From the NCBI RefSeq assembly GCF_014694385.1, contig NZ_JAAOCA010000032.1, positions 1 to 64,000 of the forward strand: 64,000 nt of DNA, given 5' to 3'. Both the position numbers and the translations under genes were made by a program. Each line of letters begins with the position of its first letter. Positions within the stretch are counted from its first letter, which is position 1. Below are positions 48,446-56,976 of this stretch, one piece after another. The notes beneath the pieces were generated by a model. That model saw nothing but the letters and a program-made list of their open reading frames with translations, had not been told where the DNA came from and searched no databases. The DNA is from Pseudomonas typographi. GTDB lineage: Bacteria; Pseudomonadota; Gammaproteobacteria; Pseudomonadales; Pseudomonadaceae.

Positions 48446-49741
48446 ATGACACCCCCCACTTCCCGCCCGCTGCTGGGCTGCATCGCTGATGACTTCACCG
48501 GCGCCACCGACCTTGCCAACATCCTGGTGCGTGGCGGCATGCGCACGGTGCAAACCATTGCCGTACCGGCCGCGGACGCTGCCGCCAACCTGGACGCCGA
48601 TGCCCTGGTGGTCGCGCTCAAGTCACGCACGGTGCCCGCGGCGCACGCCGTCGAAGCCTCCCTGCAAGCCCTGCGCTGGTTGCAAGCGCAAGGCTGCCGG
48701 CAGTTCTTCTTCAAGTATTGCTCCACCTTCGATTCCACCCCCGCCGGCAATATCGGCCCGGTCGCCGAAGCCTTATTGAACGCCCTGGGCAGCGACTTCA
48801 GCATTGCCTGCCCGGCCTTCCCGGAAGCAGGCCGTACCGTGTTTCGCGGCCACTTGTTCGTGCACGACGCGCTATTGAGCGAGTCGGGCATGGAACACCA
48901 CCCCCTCACGCCCATGGGCGATGCCAACCTGGTACGGGTGCTACAGGCGCAAAGCGAGGGCGCGGTGGGCTTGCTGCGCTATGACTCTGTGGCCGCCGGG
49001 GCCGAGGCAATCGCCAGCGAATTCCAGCGCCTGCGCAAAGCGGGCGTTCGCCTGGCCATCGCCGACGCGATCAGCGATGCCGACCTCAACGCCCTCGGCC
49101 TAGCCTGCGCCGGCCTGCCGCTGATTACTGGCGGCTCCGGCGTCGCCCAAGGGCTGCCAGGGAATTTCCGCCGCCAGGGCCTGCTGCGCGAAGGCGAGGC
49201 CGCGGCAGTACCCGCCGTCCATGGGCCCGCCGTGGTATTGGCCGGTAGCGCCTCGAAGGCCACGCAAGGCCAGGTCGCCGCCTGGCTCGACAGCGGCCGC
49301 CCAGCGCTGCGTATCGACCCGTTAGCCTTGGCCGCGGCCGAGCCGGTGGTAGCCCAGGCCCTGGCGTTCGCCGCTGAACACACGCAGCCAGTGTTGATCT
49401 ACGCCACCAGTGCGCCAGAGACCGTCAAGCGCGTGCAAGCCGAATTGGGCGTAGAGCGCGCAGGCGCCTTGGTGGAAAACGCCCTCGGCCAGATCGCCAA
49501 GGGCCTGAGCGAGGGCGGCACCCGCTGCTTCGTGGTAGCCGGCGGCGAAACCTCCGGCGCGGTGGTGCAGGCATTGGGTATCAAGGCGCTGCAGATCGGT
49601 CGGCAAATCGACCCCGGGGTGCCTGCCACACTGGCTTTAGGCGGCGCCGTGCCGCTAGCGCTAGCACTTAAATCTGGCAACTTCGGCAGTGTGGACTTTT
49701 TCGACAAAGCCCTGCGCCGGCTGGCGGGGGACTGGGCATGA
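48446..49741 (+). CDS. otnK: Four-carbon acid sugar kinase (DUF1537), OtnK-like
   Basis: A 431-residue DUF1537 kinase. The N-terminal substrate domain opens with GCIADDFTGATDLANILVRG (residues 8-27) and has KYCSTFDSTPAGNIGP near 92. The C-terminal nucleotide domain has VVLAGSASKATQGQV near 268 and FVVAGGETSGAVVQALG near 362. OtnK phosphorylates 3-oxo-tetronate at O4. CAGGAG precedes ATG 48446; the longer frame is discarded. Overlaps otnC (ATGA). The exact specificity (OtnK versus DtnK/LtnK) is inferred from the OtnC partner. Confidence 0.85.
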   Translation: MTPPTSRPLLGCIADDFTGATDLANILVRGGMRTVQTIAVPAADAAANLDADALVVALKSRTVPAAHAVEASLQALRWLQAQGCRQFFFKYCSTFDSTPAGNIGPVAEALLNALGSDFSIACPAFPEAGRTVFRGHLFVHDALLSESGMEHHPLTPMGDANLVRVLQAQSEGAVGLLRYDSVAAGAEAIASEFQRLRKAGVRLAIADAISDADLNALGLACAGLPLITGGSGVAQGLPGNFRRQGLLREGEAAAVPAVHGPAVVLAGSASKATQGQVAAWLDSGRPALRIDPLALAAAEPVVAQALAFAAEHTQPVLIYATSAPETVKRVQAELGVERAGALVENALGQIAKGLSEGGTRCFVVAGGETSGAVVQALGIKALQIGRQIDPGVPATLALGGAVPLALALKSGNFGSVDFFDKALRRLAGDWA

Positions 49742-50376
49742 GAGACGAACACGCATTGCGCGACGAAATCTGCAGCGTGGGGCACAGCCTATATGCCCGG
49801 GGCTACACGGTCGGCAGTGCCGGCAACATCAGTGCACGGCTCGACGACGGTTGGCTGATCACCCCCACCGACGCCTGCCTGGGCCGGCTGGACCCCGCGC
49901 ACATCGCCAAGGTGAGCCTCAGCGGTGAATGGGTCAGTGGCCACAAGCCCTCCAAGACCCTGGCACTGCATCGGCAGGTGTATGACCGCAACCCCTCGGT
50001 GGGCGGCGTGGTACATACCCACTCCACTGCGCTGGTGGCGCTGACGCTGGCCGGCGTGTGGAGCAGCGCCAGCATTTTGCCGCCCATCACGCCCTACCAA
50101 GTGATGAAAGTGGGGCAGATTCCGCTGCTTAGTTATCAGCGCCCGGGTTCTAGCGCCGTGGCCGAGCAGGTGGCGCAGTTAGCCAATAGCGTACGCGGGG
50201 TAATGCTCGAGCGCCTGGGCCCGGTGATATGGGAAAGTTCGGTGAGCAAGGCCAGCTTTGCCCTTGAAGAGCTGGAAGAAACCGCCAAGCTGTGGCTGAT
50301 GACCCAACCGCGCCCAGCCCCCTTGGGCCCCGCCGCATTGGCGGAACTCGCAGAAGCGTTCGGCTGTCGGTGGTAG
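49738..50376 (+). CDS. otnC: Class II aldolase/adducin protein, OtnC-like 3-oxo-tetronate 4-phosphate decarboxylase
   Basis: A 212-residue class II aldolase fold. Phosphate-binding GSAGNISAR near residue 23 and SGHKPSKTLALHRQVY near 62 are present, and the metal site includes VHTHST near 88. OtnC members decarboxylate 3-oxo-tetronate 4-phosphate to dihydroxyacetone phosphate. It is translationally coupled to the kinase gene. A usual further partner, the isomerase OtnI, is absent from this locus. Confidence 0.85.
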   Translation: MRDEHALRDEICSVGHSLYARGYTVGSAGNISARLDDGWLITPTDACLGRLDPAHIAKVSLSGEWVSGHKPSKTLALHRQVYDRNPSVGGVVHTHSTALVALTLAGVWSSASILPPITPYQVMKVGQIPLLSYQRPGSSAVAEQVAQLANSVRGVMLERLGPVIWESSVSKASFALEELEETAKLWLMTQPRPAPLGPAALAELAEAFGCRW

Positions 50377-50581
50377 TACATGGCCGAACGCGGCGCTGCG
50401 AGTGGGGTGTTGCTGAACTTGGCGGTGAGCGATGCCCGTTAGCGACTGGGCACCGCTTAACGCCAACCGGTGTGGAGCGCTTGAAACACCACGGTGAGCG
50501 GTACAACCCAGGCATGAAAGAATTCAAGGATATGGGCCCAGCGCCGACACGCTGGCAACCCCATGACACAAGGAACTTGCC

Positions 50582-52267
50582 GTGATCCGCCTGTCGATCA
50601 GACAAAAACTGCTAGGGCTAGGTATCGCCCCCGCGCTGGTTTTCGCCGTGGTGCTGACCAGCGTCGCCGGGATCGTGCTGGAACGCAGCGCCGATACCGA
50701 ACTTAGCGATGCCCGGGCACGCTTGATAGACCGCAGCCGAGCAACATTGAAGAACTACGTCGATATCGCCCTGAGCACCGTACAACCAATCTACGATGCC
50801 TCGGCCCCTGGCGACGTGGCCGCACGCGACCAAGCGCTGGCGCTGCTCAAGCCCATGAAGTACGGTGCCGAAGGTTATTTTTTTGGCTACGACAGCAAAG
50901 GCGTGCGGGTTTTCCGGGGCACCAATGCCGCAGGCGTCGGCCAAAGCTTTTGGGACAGCCGCGACCCGGATGGCACTTACCACTACCGCACGTTCGTGGA
51001 AGTGGCGAAGAATAACAGCCACTTTATCGATTACTTCGCGCCCAAGCCCGGCCAGGACGACGTGCAGGTCTCCAAGCTGGGTTACACCGCATAGCTGCCC
51101 AAGTGGGATTTGGTGCTGGGCAGCGCCATCGACATGGGCGACATCGCTACCCTGATGGCCGCCGATGAGGGCACCAAGGCCGCCAGCGTGCGCAAGGTGC
51201 TGACCACCGTGGCGGTGGCCACGCTGCTGCTGGTGCTCGCCGCTGCATTGGCTGCTGCACTGGTGGCCAACCGCGTGGTGCGGCCGCTGCGCCTGCTCAA
51301 GGCCAACCTTGACGACATCGCCGCTGGCGAGGGCGACCTTACCCATCGCTTGCACATTGGCAGCCGCGATGAACTCGGCGAGCTGGCAGGCTCGTTCAAC
51401 CGTTTCATCGATAAAATCCATACCATGGTCCGGCAGATCGCGCACGTTACCCAAACCCTTGGCGGCCTGCTGGCCGAGGCTGCGCACCAAACGCAGCGGG
51501 CCGAACAGGCGATGCAGCGCCAACGCGAGGAAACCGATCAGGTAGCCACCGCCATCAACGAGATGTCCAGCGCCGCCCAGGAAGTCGCCGGCAGCGCCCA
51601 GCAGGCGGCGCTCGCGGCGGCGCAAACCGACGAACAAGGCCAAGCCGCAAGGGCCGTGGTCAAGAGCAGTATCGAGCACATGGGCACCCTGGTCGGCGAC
51701 ATCCGCGACAGTGGCAGCAGCCTGGATACCTTGCAGCAAGACGTGCAGTCGATCGTCAGCGTACTGGATGTGATCCGCGGCGTGGCTGAACAAACCAACC
51801 TGCTCGCGCTCAACGCGGCCATCGAAGCCGCCCGCGCCGGTGAAGCCGGGCGCGGTTTTGCGGTGGTTGCCGACGAAGTTCGCGCCTTGGCCAGCCGCAC
51901 CCAACAAAGCACCCAGGAAATCCAGGGCATGATCGACCGCTTGGAAAACGGCACCCAGGCCTCGGTGGCGGCAATGCGCCGCTCCAGCCATGCCGGTGAA
52001 GGCGCCAGCCAGCAAACCCAGGAAGTGGGCACGGCCCTGCAGAACATCGCAGGCCTGGTAGGTACCATCAATGCCATGAATGCACAAATCGCCAGCGCCG
52101 CTGAAGAACAAACGTCAGTGGCCGAAGAAATCAACCGCAGCGTGCACAAAATCGCCACCGCCGTAGATAGCCTGGCCGGCGAAACCGAACAAAGCGCCGC
52201 CACCTTGCGCCAGGTCTCCGCCTTGGGCGGGGAGCTTTCCGGTTTGGTCGGGCAATTCAGGATCTAA
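50582..52267 (+). pseudogene. Methyl-accepting chemotaxis protein interrupted by amber codon
   Basis: The frame from GTG 50582 (AAGGAAC upstream) codes a periplasmic sCache_2 receptor: first membrane helix, then ligand domain with GAEGYFFGYDSKGVRVF and NNSHFIDYFAPKPGQ. At 51092-51094 a TAG interrupts it in SKLGYTA-stop-LPKWDLVLGS, where relatives have Tyr. The same frame continues with a second helix, HAMP domain and full signalling domain (VRALASRTQQSTQEIQGMID) to 52267. No other defect is visible, so decay is recent, or the base is an error or is read through. A GTG near 51110 could express a sensor-less remnant. Confidence 0.85.
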
Positions 52268-52384
52268 CGCCAACGGGCCCGCCTAGCCTTGGCCAGAAAG
52301 TAGCGTTAACAGCAGCACCCATAGCACGCGCTGGCCATGCCCCAGCGTATCCACCGTGACACAACGCCATTGAGAGAGAACACG

Positions 52385-53107
52385 ATGTCCGATGATGCCA
52401 ATGTCCCGGCGCGGCGCGATTTTCTTCGCAAGTCGCTGACCTTGATCCCCGTGGTCACCCTCGCCGGCACCGGCTTGCCACGCCTGGTCCAAGCCGCCGA
52501 ACCGGCCACCGCCCCGGCAAGCCCCGAGGCGCCCTACCAACCCACGCTGTTCAACGCCCAACAATGGGCCTTCGTAGTGGCCGCCTGCGACCGCTTGATC
52601 CCAGCCGACGCTACCGGCCCAGGTGCGGTCGAATCCGGCGTACCGCAGTTTCTCGACCGCCACCTGCAAACGCCCTATGCCAATGGTGCCATTTGGTACA
52701 TGCAGGGGCCGTTTCTGGAGGCTGCGCCTGAGTTTGGCTACCAAGGCAAATTGAACCTGAAAGAAATCATCCAAGTGGGCATCAAGGCCTTCGACGCCTT
52801 TTGCCAGACGGCCGACGGCAAAGCATTCGCCGAACTGCCGCACCCGCGCCAGGAAGAGCTGCTGAAGGCGGCCGAGGGCGGCAAGCTGGAACTGGACAGT
52901 ATCAGCGCCAAATTGTTCTTCTCCAACCTGCTGAACGAAGTGCGCAACGGCTATTTCGCCGACCCTTCCTACGGCGCCAACAAAGACATGGCCGCCTGGA
53001 AAATGATCGGTTACCCCGGTGTGCGCGCCGATTTCACCGACTGGGTCACGGTGCGCGACAAACCATACCCGCTGGGCCCGGTGGACTTGGCCGGGCGGAG
53101 GGGCTGA
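52385..53107 (+). CDS. Gluconate 2-dehydrogenase gamma subunit
   Basis: A 240-residue small subunit with a twin-arginine signal (ARRDFLRKSLTLIPVVTLAG, residues 9-28). The body matches gluconate 2-dehydrogenase subunit 3: CDRLIPADATGPGAVESGVP near 70 and FFSNLLNEVRNGYFADPSYG near 180. It likely escorts the flavoprotein across the membrane, since that subunit has no signal of its own. Two bases separate it from the next gene. Confidence 0.9.
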   Translation: MSDDANVPARRDFLRKSLTLIPVVTLAGTGLPRLVQAAEPATAPASPEAPYQPTLFNAQQWAFVVAACDRLIPADATGPGAVESGVPQFLDRHLQTPYANGAIWYMQGPFLEAAPEFGYQGKLNLKEIIQVGIKAFDAFCQTADGKAFAELPHPRQEELLKAAEGGKLELDSISAKLFFSNLLNEVRNGYFADPSYGANKDMAAWKMIGYPGVRADFTDWVTVRDKPYPLGPVDLAGRRG

Positions 53108-53109
53108 AC

Positions 53110-54885
53110 ATGGCGAACATTCAACCAAAAGTAGACGCGGTCATCGTCGGCATGGGCTGGACCGGCGCGATTTTGGCCAAGGAACTGACAGACGCCGGGC
53201 TCAATGTAGTGGCCTTCGAACGCGGGGCCGACCGCGATACCCAGCCAGATTTCGCTTACCCGCGGGTGGTTGACGAACTCGAAGGCTCGGTACACCGGCG
53301 CTACCTGCAAAGCCTGGCACAAGAAACCGTGACCGTGCGCCACACCCCAACCGCCACGGCGGTGCCGTACCGGCAAATGGGCTCGTTCAAGCCCGGCACA
53401 GGCGTGGGCGGCGCCGGCAGCCACTGGTCGGGGTGCCATTTCCGCGCCCTGCCGGAGGACTTCAAGCTGCGCAGCAATGTGGAGCAACGTTACGGGCGCA
53501 ACTTCATTCCGCAAGACATGACCATCCAGGATTTCCCGGTCAGCTACGACGACCTCGAACCGCACTTCGACCATTTCGAGTACGTGTGCGGCACTTCCGG
53601 CAAGGCCGGAGTGATCAACGGCGTGAAACAGCCCGGCGGCAACCCCTTCGAAGGCTCGCGCTCGCGTGAGTTCCCGCTGGGGCCCAACCCCAGCTATCTG
53701 GGCGCCGAAATGTTTTACAAAGCGGCCCGGGAGGTAGGCTACAACCCGTATCCGATCCCCGCCTCCAACGCCTCGGCGGCTTATGTGAACCCCTACGGCT
53801 GCCAAATGGGCCCTTGCAACTTCTGCGGTTTTTGCAGTGACTATGGCTGCCTGAACTACTCCAAGGCCAGCCCCAACGCGTGCATCCTGCCGGTGCTGCG
53901 CCTGCGCAAGCAGTTCGAGTTGCGCACCCATTCGCAGGTGCTGAAGGTCAACCTGGACAGCGACGGCAAAAAAGCCACCGGCGTGACTTACCTCGACGCC
54001 CAAGGCCGCGAATGCGAACAACCGGCAGAGTTGGTGCTGCTGTGCGCGTTCTCGCTGTACAACGTGCACCTGATGCTGCTTTCGGGGGTGGGCAAACCCT
54101 ATGACCCGGCCAGCGGTGAAGGCACGGTGGGGCGTAATTATTCCTACCAGAACTTGAACCGGGTGATGATGTTCTTCGGCAAGGACACCCAGGCCAACGG
54201 GTTCATCGGCATCGGTGGCGGCGGCACGACCATCGACGATCTCAACGGCAACCAGCTCGACAACGGTAAGGCCGGCTTCGTCGGTGGCGGCATCATTTGG
54301 GCGCGCCAGCCCGGCAGTGGCCCGGTGCGCGGTGTTAGCGTGCCCAGTGGTACACCCAACTGGGGCCCACAGTGGAAAAAGGCCGCAGCCGATGCGTTCC
54401 GCCATTCGTTCTACTACGAAGTACAGGGCGCTTGCATGAGCTACAGGCAGCACTACCTGAGCTTGGACCCTACTTACCGCGACGCATTCGGCCGGCCGCT
54501 GCTGCGCATGACCTTCGACTGGCACGATAACGAGATCAAAGCGTCGCAGTTCCTGGTAAACAAGGCCCTGGACATGTGTAAGGTGCTGAGCCCGCAGTCG
54601 ATGGCCGGCGATGCGAAAAAAGCCGGTGGCCACTACGACATCACCAAGTACCAGAGCACCCACACCTGCGGTGGCGCGATCATGGGCAGCGACCCAAAAA
54701 CCTCGGCGCTCAACCGTTACCTGCAATCCTGGGACGTGCACAACGTGTTCGTCATCGGCGCTAACGCCTTCCCGCAAAACAACGGCTACAACCCCACCGG
54801 CATGGTCGGGGCGCTAGCGTACTGGGCGGCGACTGCGATCCGTGAGCAATACCTGAAAAAACCAGGCCCGCTGGTACAGGCGTAA
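53110..54885 (+). CDS. Gluconate 2-dehydrogenase flavoprotein (GMC oxidoreductase)
   Basis: A 591-residue FAD enzyme of the GMC family: dinucleotide motif VIVGMGWTGAILAKEL near residue 10 and PGTGVGGAGSHWSG near 97. A cysteine cluster, C-x4-C-x2-C-x2-C-x4-C (GCQMGPCNFCGFCSDYGC), near 235 is suited to the Fe-S centre known in related three-subunit dehydrogenases. C-terminal active-site residues are in THTCGGAIMG and NAFPQNNGYNPTGM (His/Asn pair). It oxidises gluconate to 2-ketogluconate in the periplasm; other polyols are possible. Confidence 0.88.
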   Translation: MANIQPKVDAVIVGMGWTGAILAKELTDAGLNVVAFERGADRDTQPDFAYPRVVDELEGSVHRRYLQSLAQETVTVRHTPTATAVPYRQMGSFKPGTGVGGAGSHWSGCHFRALPEDFKLRSNVEQRYGRNFIPQDMTIQDFPVSYDDLEPHFDHFEYVCGTSGKAGVINGVKQPGGNPFEGSRSREFPLGPNPSYLGAEMFYKAAREVGYNPYPIPASNASAAYVNPYGCQMGPCNFCGFCSDYGCLNYSKASPNACILPVLRLRKQFELRTHSQVLKVNLDSDGKKATGVTYLDAQGRECEQPAELVLLCAFSLYNVHLMLLSGVGKPYDPASGEGTVGRNYSYQNLNRVMMFFGKDTQANGFIGIGGGGTTIDDLNGNQLDNGKAGFVGGGIIWARQPGSGPVRGVSVPSGTPNWGPQWKKAAADAFRHSFYYEVQGACMSYRQHYLSLDPTYRDAFGRPLLRMTFDWHDNEIKASQFLVNKALDMCKVLSPQSMAGDAKKAGGHYDITKYQSTHTCGGAIMGSDPKTSALNRYLQSWDVHNVFVIGANAFPQNNGYNPTGMVGALAYWAATAIREQYLKKPGPLVQA

Positions 54886-54895
54886 GGACACGACC

Positions 54896-56161
54896 ATGAA
54901 AAAACTTCTGCTTTCGCTGGTTTGCCTGGCCGTGTTGGTATTCATCGCCGTGTTCGCCTACGCCCTGTGGCCCACCCACACCGCCGCGCTGCAGCCGCCG
55001 GCGGACCTTGCAGACGCGGCGCTGGTGGCGCGCGGCAAATACCTGGCCGATGCTGGGGACTGCACCGCTTGCCACACCGCCAATGACGGCAAGCCGTTCG
55101 CCGGGGGCCTGCCGATTGCCTCGCCGATTGGCACGCTATACAGCACTAACATTACCCCGAGTAAAACCCAGGGGATTGGCAACTACAGCCTGAACGACTT
55201 TGAACGGGCGCTGCGCCATGGCATCGCCGCCAACGGCGACAGCCTCTACCTGGCCATGCCCTACCCGTCCTATGCGCGCGTCAGCGACGACGACCTCAAG
55301 GCGCTGTATGCCTACTTCATGCACGGCATAGCCCCGGTTGAACAAGCCAACCGCGCCAACGACGTGCCCTGGCCGTTGTCGATGCGCTGGCCCCTGGCGT
55401 TGTGGCGCAAGTGGCTGGCGCCCGCGCCGGAGCAGGCGAAGTTCGACGCCGCGCGCTACAGCGACCCGGCAGTGGCGCGGGGGGCGTACTTGGTGCAGGG
55501 CTTGGGCCACTGTGGCAGTTGCCACACACCCCGCGCACCGACCTTGCAGGAACGCGCGCTGGATGAAAGCGGCGCACAATACCTGGCAGGCGGCCCGCAC
55601 ATCGACGGTTGGCTGGCGGTGAACCTGCGTAGCAACGACGCCACTGGCCTGGGTGCCTGGAGCATCGATGACATCGTGACGACCTTGCGCAGCGGCCGCA
55701 ACCCGCACCGTGCTGTGCTTGGCGAAGCCATGGGTAACGTGGTGCAACACAGCACCCAATACCTGAGCGATGCCGACCTTACGGCCATCGCCAAGTACCT
55801 GAAAACCCTGCCAGCCAGCCCAGGTGAAACCTCGCGATTCAAGGCCGACCCAGCAACCGCCCAGGCCCTGGCCAGCGGCCAGGAGAACAGCCGTGGCGCG
55901 CAACTGTACCTTGACAACTGCGCGGCCTGCCATCGCAGCAATGGCCTAGGCAACGCCCACGTGTTCCCCGCCATCGCCGGTAACTCCACGGTGCTCGCCG
56001 GCGACCCGGTGTCGTTGATTCGCCTGGTGTTGGTCGGTGCCAAGCTGCAAGGCAACGCCGCGGCGCCTTCGCCATTGGGCATGCCGGGGTTCGCTTGGCG
56101 CCTGTCGGATGATGACGCGGCGCAGTTGCTGACGTTCATCCGCCAAAGCTGGGGCAACTAA
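54896..56161 (+). CDS. Gluconate 2-dehydrogenase triheme cytochrome c subunit (C-terminal ochre stop)
   Basis: A 421-residue membrane-anchored cytochrome c: one N-terminal helix and three heme sites, CTACH (near residue 56), CGSCH (near 204) and CAACH (near 342). It passes electrons from the flavoprotein to ubiquinone. At 56159 a TAA ends it after IRQSWGN, yet the same frame continues 30 codons (APAVQAGDVATLRKTLPDAS...) to a TAA at 56252-56254. That tail looks like the normal end of homologues, so the gene seems truncated by about 31 residues. All heme motifs remain, so it may still work. Confidence 0.88.
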   Translation: MKKLLLSLVCLAVLVFIAVFAYALWPTHTAALQPPADLADAALVARGKYLADAGDCTACHTANDGKPFAGGLPIASPIGTLYSTNITPSKTQGIGNYSLNDFERALRHGIAANGDSLYLAMPYPSYARVSDDDLKALYAYFMHGIAPVEQANRANDVPWPLSMRWPLALWRKWLAPAPEQAKFDAARYSDPAVARGAYLVQGLGHCGSCHTPRAPTLQERALDESGAQYLAGGPHIDGWLAVNLRSNDATGLGAWSIDDIVTTLRSGRNPHRAVLGEAMGNVVQHSTQYLSDADLTAIAKYLKTLPASPGETSRFKADPATAQALASGQENSRGAQLYLDNCAACHRSNGLGNAHVFPAIAGNSTVLAGDPVSLIRLVLVGAKLQGNAAAPSPLGMPGFAWRLSDDDAAQLLTFIRQSWGN

Positions 56162-56254
56162 GCCCCGGCGGTGCAGGCCGGTGACGTAGCAACGCTGCGC
56201 AAAACCCTACCAGACGCTTCGCCGGCGGTGTCGCGCACCGAGATCGTCCGCTAA
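56162..56254 (+). pseudogene. Detached C-terminal tail of the cytochrome c gene
   Basis: Thirty codons in frame with the cytochrome c gene after its TAA, with coding-like composition and a natural stop at 56252. Read as the original C terminus, separated by a single nonsense change (CAA or AAA to TAA). Based on frame continuity and remembered homologue endings. Confidence 0.6.
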
Positions 56255-56358
56255 GCGTCGAGCTACCATGGGCGGGGTAAGCTCGCCCTGCCCTTGGGTG
56301 GTTTACAGGCGACCCTCGGCGAGCGCCATCGCTGTGCAAGGCTTTTATTAAACTATTC

Positions 56359-56396
56359 AATGCCCAGCGCCCACGTGTTAGTGGGCGCTGGGCATT
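56359..56396. terminator. Perfect 16-bp hairpin
   Basis: AATGCCCAGCGCCCAC, loop GTGTTA, GTGGGCGCTGGGCATT: a perfect 16-pair stem. It could terminate the gluconate dehydrogenase operon, but no T tract follows, and it adjoins the palindromic element at 56399-56547. Confidence 0.55.
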
Positions 56397-56398
56397 AG

Positions 56399-56547
56399 TG
56401 TGGTGTTGTAGAAGTTGAGTGCACGATGTTGGCGGTGCCTTTTGCCGCCGTGATACGTTGCCGTTCCTCGCCATAGCCGTGCTATGGCGAGGAACGGCGC
56501 CTTGCCCGACCGAAAAATTCCCGCGTCGAGAGGGTCTGAACACCACA
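56399..56547. repeat. Short palindromic element with inverted ends (MITE- or sRNA-like)
   Basis: Bounded by TGTGGTGTT (56399-56407) and its exact complement AACACCACA (56539-56547). Inside is an 18-pair perfect hairpin, GCCGTTCCTCGCCATAGC (56460-56477), loop CGT, complement 56481-56498. No open frame of coding quality. It may be a non-autonomous repeat element or a structured RNA. Copy number cannot be judged from one window. Confidence 0.5.
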
Positions 56548-56601
56548 TTAGAGCGTAACTACCGAGGTTAAAAAGCCTGCGCCGTGCAGCGGCCCACGGC
56601 T

Positions 56602-56919
56602 TCAAATCGGCGTTTTTTGGTTGTGGTTGTCCAGCGGAACCCCGACGTGGCCGCCGGCATGGCGCTTGGCCTCATCGATACCGAATAACAGCACTTGTGA
56701 CGCGGGGCCTGGGTCGTTCTTGCGTGGTTTGGACTCCTCATGGACCTTTGCGCCATTGGCGTCGTACACGCGCATCACCACCTTGTAGTCGCTCGCCCCG
56801 ATCTGGTAAACCTCGACCTCGATCCTCGCGTTATTCTCAAGCACCAGGGTGCGCTGCGCATCTGCAGCTACCTTACCCTCCGTGCCGCTGTGCCCTTGCC
56901 CTTGCCCATGCTCTGCCAT
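56602..56919 (-). CDS. Small protein of unknown function
   Basis: A 105-residue soluble protein. The N terminus is Gly/Gln/His-rich (EHGQGQGHSGTEG); the middle looks beta-rich (ARIEVEVYQIGASDYKVVMR), followed by FGIDEAKRHAGGHVGVPLDN. I do not recognise the family. GAGGGG lies eight bases before ATG 56919. It follows the phytochrome operon on the same strand, 57 bases after the kinase stop, without clear link. Confidence 0.65.
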   Translation of the reverse strand: MAEHGQGQGHSGTEGKVAADAQRTLVLENNARIEVEVYQIGASDYKVVMRVYDANGAKVHEESKPRKNDPGPASQVLLFGIDEAKRHAGGHVGVPLDNHNQKTPI

Positions 56920-56976
56920 GCTTGTTCCCCTCATCCGATGGACCTACTACAACCGACCCGGGCGCTATCGCAAGGT

